From positions 124,001-188,000 of the forward strand of contig RXIF01000002.1 of the NCBI GenBank assembly GCA_004212075.1: a DNA stretch of 64,000 nt, written 5' to 3'. The position numbers were made by a program, and so were the translations under genes. Positions within the stretch are counted from its first letter, which is position 1; each line of letters starts with the position of its first letter. The notes below the pieces were generated by a model. The model saw nothing but the letters and a program-made list of their open reading frames with translations. It was not told where the DNA came from and did no database searches. Shown piece after piece: positions 16,931 to 26,383 of the stretch. This stretch comes from Candidatus Methanoliparum thermophilum. Lineage in GTDB: Archaea > Halobacteriota > Methanoliparia > Methanoliparales > Methanoliparaceae.

Positions 16931-18424
16931 TCACTCCTCACCAAAAAATCCTCTCATAAACGGATACATTTCCATCATCTGTTGAGATGCCATCTCTTCA
17001 TATAATCTGTATGCGATACCTACCGCCAATAGCATACCAGTTCCGCTTACTCCTCCGATAAGTCCAAACAAGCTGGAGAAAAATGCAAGCCCACCAATTA
17101 ATGCACCACTCAATACGGTTATCTTAGGTATATAATTATCTAATCGTTTTTTTAACAGGAGAGGATCTCTTCTGAATCCTGGAATTTGTAGTCCCGATCT
17201 ATGTATTTGGTTAGCTACAGCTTCAGAATTCATATTGCTCACCTCTACCCAGAATATGGCAAATATTATACTCCCAATAATAAAGAAAGCAGCATTTATA
17301 ACGAATCTTAACACAATCTGCCATCCATCTGGAGGGATCGCTCCCAATATCTGAAATCTCTCTGCTACAAGAGATGGAACCCAATCGTATGGGGAATTTA
17401 TCGGATTTAGATAATACATCAGTCCACCGATAGGTTCTGTAGGCGAGACTTCAGAATACATCCCTATTAATGCATTATTTCCTATAAGAGGAATGCCTGA
17501 GTTCCATAACTGCATTCCCACCATCTGGATTACTACTTGTAACGTACTTACAAGAATTATAGGAAGAACACTTGCATATATAAGCTTAATAGGATACTTA
17601 CCACGAGCACCTCGTACCATCTGATGAGATAACGGTATTTCTACCCTTATCCCCTCAAAATATACCACAATACAGAAGACCAAGATGGTACTTATCAATG
17701 CAAGAACCTGGCCATCTATCATAACATTTTTAACACTCGTGATGGCACCTGTCTTGATCAATTCAATCCAAAGAGGGATAAAACCAGCTGGAAATCCTGT
17801 GAACGCACTTATTTGCCAATTAAATAGCCCAATAATCAAAGATTGAGCTACACCGGCTAATATAAACAAACTTATTCCCGACCCGATGCCCCATTTGGAT
17901 ACAACCTCATCCATATATAGTATCAAAATACCGCCTATGAACAATTGGACGAAGAGCAATAATAAGACGGTAGGTCTTCCTAAGATAGCAACGAGATCCG
18001 GATCAGGCATAATGACCCCACCAATCAATAATGGAAGGGACTCTAAGACTATCATCACAATAACTAAGATTCTCTGCAATCCCTGATAAAATCGTTGATC
18101 GTTTGGATCGCCAAGATTAAGGTTTATAATTTTAGCACCAACCAGCAACTGTAATATTATTGACGCCATTACTATAGGTCCGATACCAAGATGAATTATA
18201 GATCCGTTAGAACCTCCCATAATAGCTCTAAACGACCCAAAATAATCGATGCTTTCTGGACTTACCCCGATCATGGGAATCTCCATTAAAACGAAATAAA
18301 TAATAAGAATACCGATAGTCCAACCAAGCTTTGCTCTAAAATGGACGTGTTTAATAGGCTTCTTGACCGTGGGTATTATTCTAAAGAGAGAATCAACAGC
18401 AGATCTGAATCTCGTTTCAGGCAT
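16931..18424 (-). CDS. secY: Protein translocase subunit SecY
   Basis: The 497-residue channel subunit of the Sec translocon, with about ten TM segments. Seen: the plug region after TM1 (VSPESIDYFGSFRAIMGGSN), LGIGPIVMASIILQLLVG (TM2), YFEGIRVEIPLSHQMVRGAR with the cytosolic loop, and FWVEVSNMNSEAVANQIHRS near the C-terminus. It lies between rpl15 and the EMC3-like insertase. Confidence 0.98.
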   Translation of the reverse strand: MPETRFRSAVDSLFRIIPTVKKPIKHVHFRAKLGWTIGILIIYFVLMEIPMIGVSPESIDYFGSFRAIMGGSNGSIIHLGIGPIVMASIILQLLVGAKIINLNLGDPNDQRFYQGLQRILVIVMIVLESLPLLIGGVIMPDPDLVAILGRPTVLLLLFVQLFIGGILILYMDEVVSKWGIGSGISLFILAGVAQSLIIGLFNWQISAFTGFPAGFIPLWIELIKTGAITSVKNVMIDGQVLALISTILVFCIVVYFEGIRVEIPLSHQMVRGARGKYPIKLIYASVLPIILVSTLQVVIQMVGMQLWNSGIPLIGNNALIGMYSEVSPTEPIGGLMYYLNPINSPYDWVPSLVAERFQILGAIPPDGWQIVLRFVINAAFFIIGSIIFAIFWVEVSNMNSEAVANQIHRSGLQIPGFRRDPLLLKKRLDNYIPKITVLSGALIGGLAFFSSLFGLIGGVSGTGMLLAVGIAYRLYEEMASQQMMEMYPFMRGFFGEE

Positions 18425-18532
18425 AACAATCCATTTTTAATATGTTAAATAATTAAAAAATTTGCACAGAAAAAACTACGTTTAACGGTAGTACAGCTTT
18501 ATATCTTACCGGATTGAAAAACCTACGATCTC

Positions 18533-18976
18533 TCATCCTTCATCCAATATTACTTCTCCGCCAAGCTTCTTAATCTTCTCGACCGCTCTTTCTGAAAAAT
18601 TTTTTGCTATCACTCGTAGTTTCTTTTCAGAATATTTCAACTGTCCAGACCCTAATATTTTATCTACCGAAATAGTAGAAAGATCTATATGTAAGTAATC
18701 TCCTTCGTCTTTTATCAACCCTTTAGATAAAAGTTGAGGTATTAAATAATCCAAATCGCCAACATTAATGGTTTTTTCTTGGCTTACCTGGGAAGGCGGT
18801 CTTTTAAATCCGTATTTTCCAAATGTTAACCCCATTTTTTTGGCTCTTACCTTATGATGTTTGAAAGATCCTGCATTACCATGACCACCCCTGTTTCCTG
18901 CACCTCTTCCTCGTTTAGAATTACCACATCCACAGGTCCTTGATCCTCTATACTTGCTCGTTTTATTCTTTGACAT
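18533..18976 (-). CDS. rpl15: 50S ribosomal protein L15
   Basis: A 147-residue protein with the glycine-rich N-terminus KYRGSRTCGCGNSKRGRGAG and GKYGFKRP. CGCGNSKRG departs from the usual HGKGHRRGHG of other archaea. The bases 18721-18880 are copied almost exactly at 47195-47354 (see that entry). Confidence 0.97.
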   Translation of the reverse strand: MSKNKTSKYRGSRTCGCGNSKRGRGAGNRGGHGNAGSFKHHKVRAKKMGLTFGKYGFKRPPSQVSQEKTINVGDLDYLIPQLLSKGLIKDEGDYLHIDLSTISVDKILGSGQLKYSEKKLRVIAKNFSERAVEKIKKLGGEVILDEG

Positions 18977-18986
18977 AGATATAAAA

Positions 18987-19463
18987 TCACCTCATCTTTA
19001 ATAAGAGATCGTTTATCTTATCTCCATGGTATCCTAATTCTCCCCCATTTTTGAAACTCTTTTTAATTCCTTTATGCCCTTTTCTTGGCGGATGCAATCT
19101 AAAAACAGGTTTTAATGTAGGGATATCTTTAAAATTTGCCTTTCCAGATAATAAAGACTCTACAAACATATCTAACGATTCAAACGGGGTGTCTTCCAAG
19201 TCTTTTAATTTAGCATTATCGGCCAATCTTCCTCTTTCTTCTAATATAATCTTTAATGTCTCCTTATCAACCTCACCCCATGCTACGAAATCTTTAACCT
19301 TCTGGAGCATTCCTTTGTTATATTCGTTCTCCTCTAAAAAGACGCAGTGGTTTATCTTATACAATCTTAACATTTCTAACGTATCTTTTATCGGTTTTTT
19401 AACACCAACATGACTACGAAGCAGGATTGCTGCATACATTTCATCTTTCCTCTCTGTCTTCAA
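18987..19463 (-). CDS. rpl30: 50S ribosomal protein L30
   Basis: A 158-residue archaeal L30 (L7e-like length). MYAAILLRSHVGVKKPIKDT, LRLYKINHCVFLEENE and PRKGHKGIKKSFKNGGELGY are typical. The start may be the ATG eight codons in (MYAAILL). Confidence 0.97.
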   Translation of the reverse strand: MKTERKDEMYAAILLRSHVGVKKPIKDTLEMLRLYKINHCVFLEENEYNKGMLQKVKDFVAWGEVDKETLKIILEERGRLADNAKLKDLEDTPFESLDMFVESLLSGKANFKDIPTLKPVFRLHPPRKGHKGIKKSFKNGGELGYHGDKINDLLLKMR

Positions 19464-19466
19464 TAT

Positions 19467-20111
19467 TTATTGTTTTATTAAAGAAACTTGTTTAAGTGCG
19501 TTGTATGTCGCTTTGGCAAAATTAACACTTGTCCTAGTCTCTCCGTATGCCTGAGTCCATATATCTTTCACCCCAGACAGTTCTAATACCTTTCTTGCCG
19601 TCTCGCCTGCAACCAATCCCAAACCCTTCGGTGCAGGTATGATCACAATCTTAACACTGCCGGATTTGCCTTCTATTCTGTATGGAATAGAATGTGCCGT
19701 ATCACATTTACACTCCCAAGATCCACAGCCTCTTAATACTTTTATGATATTTAATTTTGCGTCTTTTGTACCTTTTCTGATTGCATTACCAACCTCAACA
19801 TCCTTACCGATACCAACACCAACATAACCTCTCCTATTACCGACCACGACTGTGGCATCAAATTTTACCCTTCTTCCAGAGTCTGTCATTCTTTGTACCA
19901 TATTAATATCGAGAACTTCCTCTACAAGATCGGGAAGCAATAAATCTACTACCTCTACTTCTTTTAAAGGATATTCTGACAACAAGACATCATCTATATC
20001 TTTTATCTCTTGATCTGCAACCAATCGGCCAAGTCTTGTTTTAGGTATCCATTCTTCTTCTTGAACAACTTTTTTCTGTCTCTTCTCTTTTTTTCCAGAT
20101 TGTTTGATCAT
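19467..20111 (-). CDS. rps5: 30S ribosomal protein S5
   Basis: An archaeal S5 of about 214 residues. [19 protein letters not shown]-type sequence and [20 protein letters not shown] give the double-stranded RNA-binding domain, and [20 protein letters not shown] the C-terminal domain. I chose ATG 20111 because GGAGG lies six bases upstream; the longer frame from 20147 lacks a ribosome site. Confidence 0.97.
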   Translation of the reverse strand: MIKQSGKKEKRQKKVVQEEEWIPKTRLGRLVADQEIKDIDDVLLSEYPLKEVEVVDLLLPDLVEEVLDINMVQRMTDSGRRVKFDATVVVGNRRGYVGVGIGKDVEVGNAIRKGTKDAKLNIIKVLRGCGSWECKCDTAHSIPYRIEGKSGSVKIVIIPAPKGLGLVAGETARKVLELSGVKDIWTQAYGETRTSVNFAKATYNALKQVSLIKQ

Positions 20112-20176
20112 AAGCATCCTCCATCTTCGATTTATGATGTTTTTCACTCCTGTATAGCATAAAGCTACATCATAAA

Positions 20177-20214
20177 CTTTTGGTTTTATAATAATTTTAT
20201 GAATAAACCAAAAA
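20177..20214. other. Inverted repeat in the L18-S5 spacer
   Basis: CTTTTGGTTT (20177-20186) and AAACCAAAAA (20205-20214) can pair nine of ten bases around an AT-rich 18-base loop. The L18-S5 gap (about 175 bases) is the largest between adjacent protein genes within the superoperon. The hairpin would lie in the leader of the S5 part of the transcript; it could be a regulatory or processing site. Confidence 0.4.
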
Positions 20215-20287
20215 CCAGTAAGTTTTCAACCAGGTCCTATCTCTTAAACAGGAGCAAAGCTTTAAAAACCTTTAATAAATGATATTT

Positions 20288-20791
20288 TTATGTTATAGTT
20301 ATAATCTCTTTTTTAACTTTATCTACAATACTACTAAAACTCTTATCTATATGATTTCCCTTTATCAGATCATCATCAGGCAGAATCTCAGGACTATGCT
20401 TTACATAGAAACCAGAATCGATTATTCCTTTAAGTGCAGCATAGATTCTAGAACCTTTTATGGAAGTATTCAGACCAATATCTAATATAGCTTCGTCTAT
20501 ATCCATTTTTTTAACTTTCAAACCAAACAAAAATCCTGTTAGATATGCTGCAGGTATATTTCTTTTATTTTGGTTGTATCCATACAAACTTAGCTCGCTA
20601 CTCATTGCTGATGCCAAAACTATATCGCCCGTCGGATTATACTCAATTAATTGGATTATAATCTTCTTATTGGTCTTTCTAACTACAACTCTTGGTTTTT
20701 TTGATGATAATAGCTTTAATCGCTTGTGATAATTTGTCTTATTCTCTCTTCTTCTCCTAAAAGGAACCTTATATCTATATCCACCGGACAT
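20288..20791 (-). CDS. rpl18: 50S ribosomal protein L18
   Basis: A 167-residue archaeal L18 (5S rRNA binding). RYKVPFRRRRENKTNYHKRL at the start, RVVVRKTNKKIIIQLIEYNP and AAYLTGFLFGLKVKK are family motifs. The start follows rpl19e by three bases. Confidence 0.97.
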   Translation of the reverse strand: MSGGYRYKVPFRRRRENKTNYHKRLKLLSSKKPRVVVRKTNKKIIIQLIEYNPTGDIVLASAMSSELSLYGYNQNKRNIPAAYLTGFLFGLKVKKMDIDEAILDIGLNTSIKGSRIYAALKGIIDSGFYVKHSPEILPDDDLIKGNHIDKSFSSIVDKVKKEIITIT

Positions 20792-20794
20792 CTC

Positions 20795-21262
20795 TTATAC
20801 CTCCTCTTTATTCGTTGTAATAAGCTCCTTGCTTTTAATATAACTACTTAAAGAATTAACGTTCTTAAATTCGCCGCCTTTTGATTTTCTATAGAGCAAG
20901 CGATAAGTAGATCTTTCAATACATCCTTCATTTCTCAACTTTCTCAAGTATCTTCTTTGCGCACGTATATTCTTAATCCAATACGATTTTCTTGAATATC
21001 TTGCATTTTGTCCACCTTTTCTTCGACCATGCCCTTTTCTGTGACCATATCTTCTCTTCATATCTCTTTCTCTTGCTCTTGATCGGCTAATACCTTTCTT
21101 CGGATTTTTCTTGATGGCTCCCTCTTTTATCAAGTTTCTAATATCTTCTCTGGTAATAGCTACCGAGATATCCTCGCTACGCTCTGGATCCAGATATACT
21201 CTGCCTACACCTACATCCATAACCTTTGCTGCAAGTTTTTTTTGTTTTAAAAGATTTGTCAT
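20795..21262 (-). CDS. rpl19e: 50S ribosomal protein L19e
   Basis: A 155-residue archaeal/eukaryotic L19e: QKKLAAKVMDVGVGRVYLDP, the basic GISRSRARERDMKRRYGHRK and SYWIKNIRAQRRYLRKLRNE. The start overlaps the rpl32e stop. Confidence 0.98.
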   Translation of the reverse strand: MTNLLKQKKLAAKVMDVGVGRVYLDPERSEDISVAITREDIRNLIKEGAIKKNPKKGISRSRARERDMKRRYGHRKGHGRRKGGQNARYSRKSYWIKNIRAQRRYLRKLRNEGCIERSTYRLLYRKSKGGEFKNVNSLSSYIKSKELITTNKEEV

Positions 21263-21657
21263 ACCTCTTTCACCGTGTTAATAATATGTATACCAAGACT
21301 TTTTGCTTTCTCTTCTATCTCTAATCTCTTTTTTTTACCAACAGATCGACCAATTCTTACTATCTGCATTTTAGGATCGATAGAATCCAACTCGCCAACA
21401 TTAAACACAATTATTTCTTCATAGCCTGATGGATGAAGATATCTTACTAAAGAGGGCGAACCATATCCTGATTTTACAAGAGGAGGTTTTCCTTTTCGCA
21501 TAATTCTATGTTTACTCTGTGAACCTCTAGGTTTTCTCCAAGCACTCGTTACTCTCTTCTTATGTTTGTGCCCATATTTTTCAAAATCAGGTTTTTTAAG
21601 TTTCTGTTTTTTACGAACTTTCAATAGTCGCTCCTTTTCGCTATTTAAATCATCCAT
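21259..21657 (-). CDS. rpl32e: 50S ribosomal protein L32e
   Basis: An archaeal/eukaryotic L32e of about 132 residues: AWRKPRGSQSKHRIMRKGKP, KSGYGSPSLVRYLHPSGYEE. ATG 21657 is preferred because GTGAT just upstream is a ribosome site; a GTG at 21666 would add three residues. Confidence 0.97.
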   Translation of the reverse strand: MDDLNSEKERLLKVRKKQKLKKPDFEKYGHKHKKRVTSAWRKPRGSQSKHRIMRKGKPPLVKSGYGSPSLVRYLHPSGYEEIIVFNVGELDSIDPKMQIVRIGRSVGKKKRLEIEEKAKSLGIHIINTVKEV

Positions 21658-21662
21658 AAATA

Positions 21663-22190
21663 TCACTTACCCTTTTTTATAAGATAGATGCCATCCTGGA
21701 AGACCCTAGGATCCTTTCTTTTTATCTTGGTTGCAGCCTCAATATTGGCAGCGGTCTGGCCAACATCTTCTTTGTTTATTCCACTGATAGTTATAATATC
21801 TTTATCAATCTTTACCTTTGTATCTCCGACAAAATGTGCAACTCGTGGAGATTTCTCTCCAAGAAAATTGTTAATATATAAACTATTATTTTTAACCTCT
21901 AACTGGATTGGAAAGTGCGAATAAACCATTTTTAGATTGTATTCAAACCCTTTCGTAACCCCTATGATCATATTTGAAATATGACTTGCAAAGGTACCCA
22001 ACATGGCTTTCTGCTCTTTTCTGGTATATTTTTCATCGGATTCGACAACGATTTTTTTATCATCCCTAAAGACTTTCACATTTGGGTAATAGAATCTTCG
22101 TTCTAAAGATCCTCTTGGTCCATTAACCTTTACTATATCTCCATTAAGAGTAATATCAACCCCATCTGGTATATCTATCTCTCTTTTCAT
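21663..22190 (-). CDS. rpl6: 50S ribosomal protein L6
   Basis: An L6 of about 175 residues with MKREIDIPDGVDITLNGDIV at the start and two repeated L6 domains; the second has TISGINKEDVGQTAANIEAA and the conserved end RVFQDGIYLIKK. The longer frame begins at a TTG (22217) inside rps8 and is less likely. Confidence 0.96.
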   Translation of the reverse strand: MKREIDIPDGVDITLNGDIVKVNGPRGSLERRFYYPNVKVFRDDKKIVVESDEKYTRKEQKAMLGTFASHISNMIIGVTKGFEYNLKMVYSHFPIQLEVKNNSLYINNFLGEKSPRVAHFVGDTKVKIDKDIITISGINKEDVGQTAANIEAATKIKRKDPRVFQDGIYLIKKGK

Positions 22191-22206
22191 AGTAATCAAA
22201 GTCCTT

Positions 22207-22596
22207 TTAATATACAAATGCTATAAGCACGCCACCTGTATTCAGGTCTTCTGCCTCCTGATGTGAGATGATTCCTTTTGGAGTAGATACTATCATGCTA
22301 CCTACGTTCTTAGCAGGCAGATATTTTTCCTCCCATATATTAAACTTCTTCATCTTAACAGAAAATCTAGGTTTTATAACACCGCAATTGTTGATCTTTC
22401 CAACAAGCTTTACTTTAAATTTACCCCCATGCCCGTCTTCTATAAACTCAAATCCACCGATATATCCTTTTTTATAAAATACCTGCAGAGTATTAGCTAT
22501 TAATTTTGATGCAGGCTTTAAGATACATTCAGATTTACCACTCTTTTCTGCATTCTTGATTACAGATAACGCGTTTGCTAAAGGATCGAGTAACAT
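22207..22596 (-). CDS. rps8: 30S ribosomal protein S8
   Basis: A 129-residue S8 with DPLANALSVIKNAEKSGKSE at the N-terminus and the C-terminal GSMIVSTPKGIISHQEAEDL that binds 16S rRNA helix 21. It follows rps14 after 7 bases. Confidence 0.98.
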   Translation of the reverse strand: MLLDPLANALSVIKNAEKSGKSECILKPASKLIANTLQVFYKKGYIGGFEFIEDGHGGKFKVKLVGKINNCGVIKPRFSVKMKKFNIWEEKYLPAKNVGSMIVSTPKGIISHQEAEDLNTGGVLIAFVY

Positions 22597-22603
22597 TTTA
22601 AAA

Positions 22604-22768
22604 TCACCAATATTTTTTAAAACCCAATTCTCCCGCCAACTCTCTAAAACATTGTCTGCAGAGATATATGTTATATCTACGAATTAGTCCCTGTCTTCTT
22701 CCACATCTATAACATCTATTTGCACCACGTCCAAAAACCTTACCAGAATGTTTATTACTACTCTTCAA
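22604..22768 (-). CDS. rps14: 30S ribosomal protein S14, zinc type
   Basis: A 54-residue protein too short for many ORF finders. It has [20 protein letters not shown] and [23 protein letters not shown] and CRQC are the four zinc ligands of archaeal S14. The start is TTG at 22766-22768, preceded by AAGGTGATC, a near-perfect ribosome site. It sits between rpl5 and rps8 as in other archaea. Confidence 0.95.
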   Translation of the reverse strand: MKSSNKHSGKVFGRGANRCYRCGRRQGLIRRYNIYLCRQCFRELAGELGFKKYW

Positions 22769-22769
22769 T

Positions 22770-23285
22770 TCAGATCACCTTAATCCCTAATTGATCTTTT
22801 GCAAAATTAATTGCTTCATCTTTATTAACTCTATGCGATCTTGGAATAGTTCCTTGTTTTATTCTTCTTTCTTTCACACGTATCCCAGGCCGTTCGATTG
22901 ATACAATGACATCCATTCCGAATATTCCAATAGCCGGATCGTACTTGATATTAGGAAATCCCAAATGTTCTACGATTCCAAATGAAAAATTACCTGTATC
23001 ATCAAATTGATCTTCGTATAACGTATAATTAATAAGACCTAACGCATTTTTCAAAAATTCATCCGCTCTCTTCTTACGAAGAGTAACCTTACACCCAATA
23101 GGCTCACCCTTTTTGATTCCAAACGCAGGCCTGGTCTTTTTAGCAAACGTTCTGGTTGGTTTTTGCCCGGTTATCATTTCTAAAACCTTCATTGCATTAG
23201 TGAGCTTAGTACCGCTCTCTCCTACGCCAATATGTACAACAACCTTATGCACACGAGGTATCCTCATCAAGTTCTCCTCAGTCAT
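22770..23285 (-). CDS. rpl5: 50S ribosomal protein L5
   Basis: A 171-residue archaeal L5 (5S rRNA, P-site tRNA contact): [40 protein letters not shown] and [17 protein letters not shown]. It overlaps the rps4e stop by four bases. Confidence 0.98.
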   Translation of the reverse strand: MTEENLMRIPRVHKVVVHIGVGESGTKLTNAMKVLEMITGQKPTRTFAKKTRPAFGIKKGEPIGCKVTLRKKRADEFLKNALGLINYTLYEDQFDDTGNFSFGIVEHLGFPNIKYDPAIGIFGMDVIVSIERPGIRVKERRIKQGTIPRSHRVNKDEAINFAKDQLGIKVI

Positions 23286-23980
23286 ATTAATCCATCCAAC
23301 TCTGGCTTTTCTTCTCCAATAACAAATACATAATCGTCTATCGTATCAAATATGCCTGTTTGTGACTCAATTGTAACCATATTAGGACTAGATCCCTCTT
23401 TCATCTCAATCTTTTTTATCTTTCCTATTGTTCCTATATGTTTACCACCAGTAACTATAACTAGCGATTCTTCTTCATACCTTAAATTCTTTAGAATCTT
23501 TTTATCAGGGATGGATAATAGTAAAGAATCTTTAGTTTTATAACTCTCGTTGAGATGCAGAGTCGTTCCATCATGTAGCCCTATCTGAATCGCTCCACCC
23601 TTCACCTTTTGTTTAGTATTTATTCTGCATAACTTTACATTGGCGTCTTCCACTTGTTTTAAAGTCAAATTACCTTTAGAGGTCAGCAGTACCCTATAAC
23701 TCAAACTTTCAGGTACAAGAGTTATAACATCGAATAAACCAACTGGAAATCGATATGCTTTACGCACCCTACCATCTACCAGTACCAAACCTTTTTCTAG
23801 TGCATATTTTGCCTCTTTTTTTGTGTCTACCTTTTTCAAAAAATCTCTAAGAAAGACCAATAAAGGAAGGCTCTTTTTATAAGAATGGGGACCTGGACTA
23901 GGTTTTACGACCCATTTATTGCTTTTTTTGCTGATAGGATATAAATTAGATACCGATAATCTCTTTTGATATGCTGTCAA
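23282..23980 (-). CDS. rps4e: 30S ribosomal protein S4e
   Basis: A 232-residue archaeal/eukaryotic protein. An S4-type RNA-binding segment (LEKGLVLVDGRVRKAYRFPV) is followed by a central domain and a KOW-like stretch (LVIVTGGKHIGTIGKI). It lies between rpl24 and rpl5. Confidence 0.97.
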   Translation of the reverse strand: MTAYQKRLSVSNLYPISKKSNKWVVKPSPGPHSYKKSLPLLVFLRDFLKKVDTKKEAKYALEKGLVLVDGRVRKAYRFPVGLFDVITLVPESLSYRVLLTSKGNLTLKQVEDANVKLCRINTKQKVKGGAIQIGLHDGTTLHLNESYKTKDSLLLSIPDKKILKNLRYEEESLVIVTGGKHIGTIGKIKKIEMKEGSSPNMVTIESQTGIFDTIDDYVFVIGEEKPELDGLI

Positions 23981-23981
23981 T

Positions 23982-24353
23982 CTATCTCCTCTCCAAAATT
24001 TTCCTTCTTTCTTCGTCTTCTAAATTTAATCTAGTTATGATTACGTTAGAAGGATGTATTGCTCTTGGAACCTCTGTTCCATCAGCTTTTGCCAACGAAA
24101 TACCCTCTATCCATATTTTTACTCTTTTAAGATCGACCTTTAAGACTTTTCCCTCCTTACCTTTATCATCGCCTCGTACCAGGAGAACTTTATCACCTTT
24201 TACTAAAGAGATACACCTTTTTCCATATTTTTCCCTTAACTCCTTGCTAAGGTGCGCACCTACAAATTTTTGTCTGATATGAAGCGGTGCAGTATAGAGG
24301 AACTTTCGTTGTTTTCTCGGCTGTTTAGATCTTGCATTAGTATTCTTAACCAT
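23982..24353 (-). CDS. rpl24: 50S ribosomal protein L24
   Basis: A 123-residue archaeal L24 (L26e-like). [20 protein letters not shown] at the N-terminus and a KOW motif, [20 protein letters not shown]. Twelve bases separate it from rpl14. Confidence 0.97.
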   Translation of the reverse strand: MVKNTNARSKQPRKQRKFLYTAPLHIRQKFVGAHLSKELREKYGKRCISLVKGDKVLLVRGDDKGKEGKVLKVDLKRVKIWIEGISLAKADGTEVPRAIHPSNVIITRLNLEDEERRKILERR

Positions 24354-24364
24354 TTTTATACACC

Positions 24365-24763
24365 TTATATAATAATAGATGCTAAAGATGCAATCTTTGG
24401 AAATCTTTCAGCAGCCTCTTTAGCTGCAGGACCCTTTATTTCCGATGCTTTAGTTTCTCCTGATTCATCCATAAGAACGGCAGCATTATCTTCAAACTGT
24501 ATTGTAGAACCGTCTGGTCTTTTATATTCTTTTCTCTGTCTTATTATCACAGCGGTTGATACCTGCTTTCTCATCTCCGGGACACCTTTCTTTATGCTTA
24601 CTACCACAACATCCCCTATACCAGCTTTAGGATATCTCCGTTTAACACCCCTGTATCCTTTAACTGCAATTATCTCTAATAACGTAGCTCCGCTATTGTC
24701 CGCACAAATCAATCTAGACTTTTTTTGAAGAGCTTTTGAAACATTTGATCTTATTGCCCTCAT
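24365..24763 (-). CDS. rpl14: 50S ribosomal protein L14
   Basis: A 132-residue L14 with [40 protein letters not shown] and the C-terminal [16 protein letters not shown]. Standard position after rps17. Confidence 0.98.
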   Translation of the reverse strand: MRAIRSNVSKALQKKSRLICADNSGATLLEIIAVKGYRGVKRRYPKAGIGDVVVVSIKKGVPEMRKQVSTAVIIRQRKEYKRPDGSTIQFEDNAAVLMDESGETKASEIKGPAAKEAAERFPKIASLASIII

Positions 24764-24793
24764 ATTAATCTCATCTTAAATTATTTTATAAAA

Positions 24794-25108
24794 TTATAAT
24801 TTTTCGATCACAACAAAAGATACCGTCTTGGAGATAGGTCTACATTCGGCTATTCTTACAGTATCTCCTTTATTCACCTTGATACATGGCGGATTATGTG
24901 CATGAATCTTGGATGTTCTTCGTTCATACCTCTTATACTTCTTTACATAATGGTTTCGTTCCCTCTTTACGACAATAGTTTTATCGCTCTGACTTACCGC
25001 CTTTCCCACAAAAACTTGTCCTCTTATCGACAAAATCCCATGAAAAGGACAGTTTTGATCTTTGCATTCTTCTTCCGGGATAGGAACATTATACCCAATC
25101 GCGCTCAT
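24794..25108 (-). CDS. rps17: 30S ribosomal protein S17
   Basis: A 104-residue archaeal S17. [40 protein letters not shown] and [20 protein letters not shown] are family motifs. The start overlaps the end of the RNase P component gene by 20 bases. Confidence 0.97.
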   Translation of the reverse strand: MSAIGYNVPIPEEECKDQNCPFHGILSIRGQVFVGKAVSQSDKTIVVKRERNHYVKKYKRYERRTSKIHAHNPPCIKVNKGDTVRIAECRPISKTVSFVVIEKL

Positions 25109-25409
25109 AATATTTACACCTTTTTAATGTCATTTTTTTAATTCGATCTTCAGGTCTACCTAACAATAATGCCCCATCTATGAGGATCTCGTTCCAAGAT
25201 TCGTTACATTTAGGATTCTTAAATACAAATTTTGTCCCTATCTTCGGAATTTTTTTAATAGACGCATCTTTTTGAAGTATAAACAAGTTTTTCGTCTCAT
25301 CTATTACTTTTCCACTCAATCCGATCAGATAAGGATTGACCGAATCTTTTATCTGGACATCTAATCCAATCAATTCGTGATATTGGATATTGTTAGGTTT
25401 TAATCTCAT
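25089..25409 (-). CDS. rnp1: RNase P protein component 1 (Rpp29)
   Basis: A 106-residue Rpp29/Pop4 homologue with a Sm-like barrel: [37 protein letters not shown] and [12 protein letters not shown]. It assists 5' maturation of tRNA. It has its usual place between L29 and S17, but the sui1 gene that often precedes it is missing and a twin-hairpin element takes up the spacer. Confidence 0.95.
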   Translation of the reverse strand: MRLKPNNIQYHELIGLDVQIKDSVNPYLIGLSGKVIDETKNLFILQKDASIKKIPKIGTKFVFKNPKCNESWNEILIDGALLLGRPEDRIKKMTLKRCKYYERDWV

Positions 25410-25452
25410 TTTACAGATTTATTTATATTTATCTTATTATGAAAACAAATGT

Positions 25453-25494
25453 TACGAAGCCTTGCTTCGTAGCTCACAAATCGAAGATTTGTGA
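25453..25494. repeat. Twin-hairpin palindromic element, copy 1
   Basis: Two adjacent hairpins: ACGAAGC-CTT-GCTTCGT (25454-25470) and TCACAAATC-GAA-GATTTGTGA (25474-25494), joined by a three-base linker. It lies in the L29-rnp1 spacer of the superoperon. The same two-hairpin plan occurs at 43494-43533 and 43597-43637, where differing stem bases are matched by complementary changes. Confidence 0.75.
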
Positions 25495-25524
25495 TGTTCT
25501 TCACTCTTGACTGTGCTTTATCAT

Positions 25525-25761
25525 TCACCAGGAGGTGCTACGAATCTTGGTTCTGCTTTGATTTCTTCCTTCTCTTCTAAGCTCATTCTCAACAGTCTTG
25601 ATACGTGCTATAGCCCTTTTTATCTCTTTTATCTCACCAGGATTTTTTAATGCGCCACCGCTTGATATCTCTCCTCTTCTCTTGATAAGATTATATTGAA
25701 GGTTTTTTAGAGTTTTTTCTCTCTTATCTTTATCCATCTCACGTATCTCACTCGCTTTCAT
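25525..25761 (-). CDS. rpl29: 50S ribosomal protein L29
   Basis: An L29 of about 78 residues: KASEIREMDKDKREKTLKNL then GEISSGGALKNPGEIKEIKR and AIARIKTVENELRR. The start at ATG 25761 lies within the last codons of rps3; the longer frame would overlap rps3 further. The tail after NELRREG differs from usual L29 ends. Confidence 0.93.
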   Translation of the reverse strand: MKASEIREMDKDKREKTLKNLQYNLIKRRGEISSGGALKNPGEIKEIKRAIARIKTVENELRREGRNQSRTKIRSTSW

Positions 25762-26383
25762 CACTGTCAACATTATCACCTCTGTCATCTGCATCTAAGA
25801 TATTATATTTATCAGGTAATTTTGCATCAGGCGGTATTATACGAACACATACACCGATAACCCCCAATTTTTTCTTGGCAATCGCAAAGCCTGTCTCTAC
25901 GATATCATATACGGGCTCTCCCGAATGGATTATGTAACCTTTAATGAATTTTTCCATTCTCGACCTGGGACCAGTAAGCTTACCTGAAATCTTTATCTCA
26001 CATCCTAAAGCGCCCTCACCCATTATCTCATTCAATATAGAATGACCTGCTCTTCTAAAATACCATCCGCGCTCAAGCAGAGTTGCAAGTTTATTTGCCA
26101 TAATCAAAGGGTTCAATCTTGTTTTTTTTGCCTCTAATACCTCTATTTGGGGATTATCAAATTTAAATTTTCGTTTAACCTCTTCTGTTATGCTTCTTAT
26201 ATTCTCTCCACCCTTACCAATGACCAAACCGGGTTTTTCTACATAAGTGATAATCTGAGTGCCTAATGGGGTTCGATTGATTTCTGAACCACCAAAACCA
26301 GCATTACTCAGAGATTTAGCAAGAAATTCACCCAGCCGAGCCCTCTCAATATATTCAGATATAAATTTACGTTCTATAGACAT
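25748..26383 (-). CDS. rps3: 30S ribosomal protein S3
   Basis: A 211-residue archaeal S3. The KH domain has KPGLVIGKGGENIRSITEEV (about residue 50); the C-terminal domain has RRAGHSILNEIMGEGALGCE and KISGKLTGPRS. It abuts rpl22 with no gap. Confidence 0.98.
   Translation of the reverse strand: MSIERKFISEYIERARLGEFLAKSLSNAGFGGSEINRTPLGTQIITYVEKPGLVIGKGGENIRSITEEVKRKFKFDNPQIEVLEAKKTRLNPLIMANKLATLLERGWYFRRAGHSILNEIMGEGALGCEIKISGKLTGPRSRMEKFIKGYIIHSGEPVYDIVETGFAIAKKKLGVIGVCVRIIPPDAKLPDKYNILDADDRGDNVDSDESE

Noticed and set aside
25495-25530. Fourth twin-hairpin copy near the end of rpl29 (ACGAATC-TTG-GTTCT)
   Set aside because: The second arm pairs poorly and there is no second hairpin.
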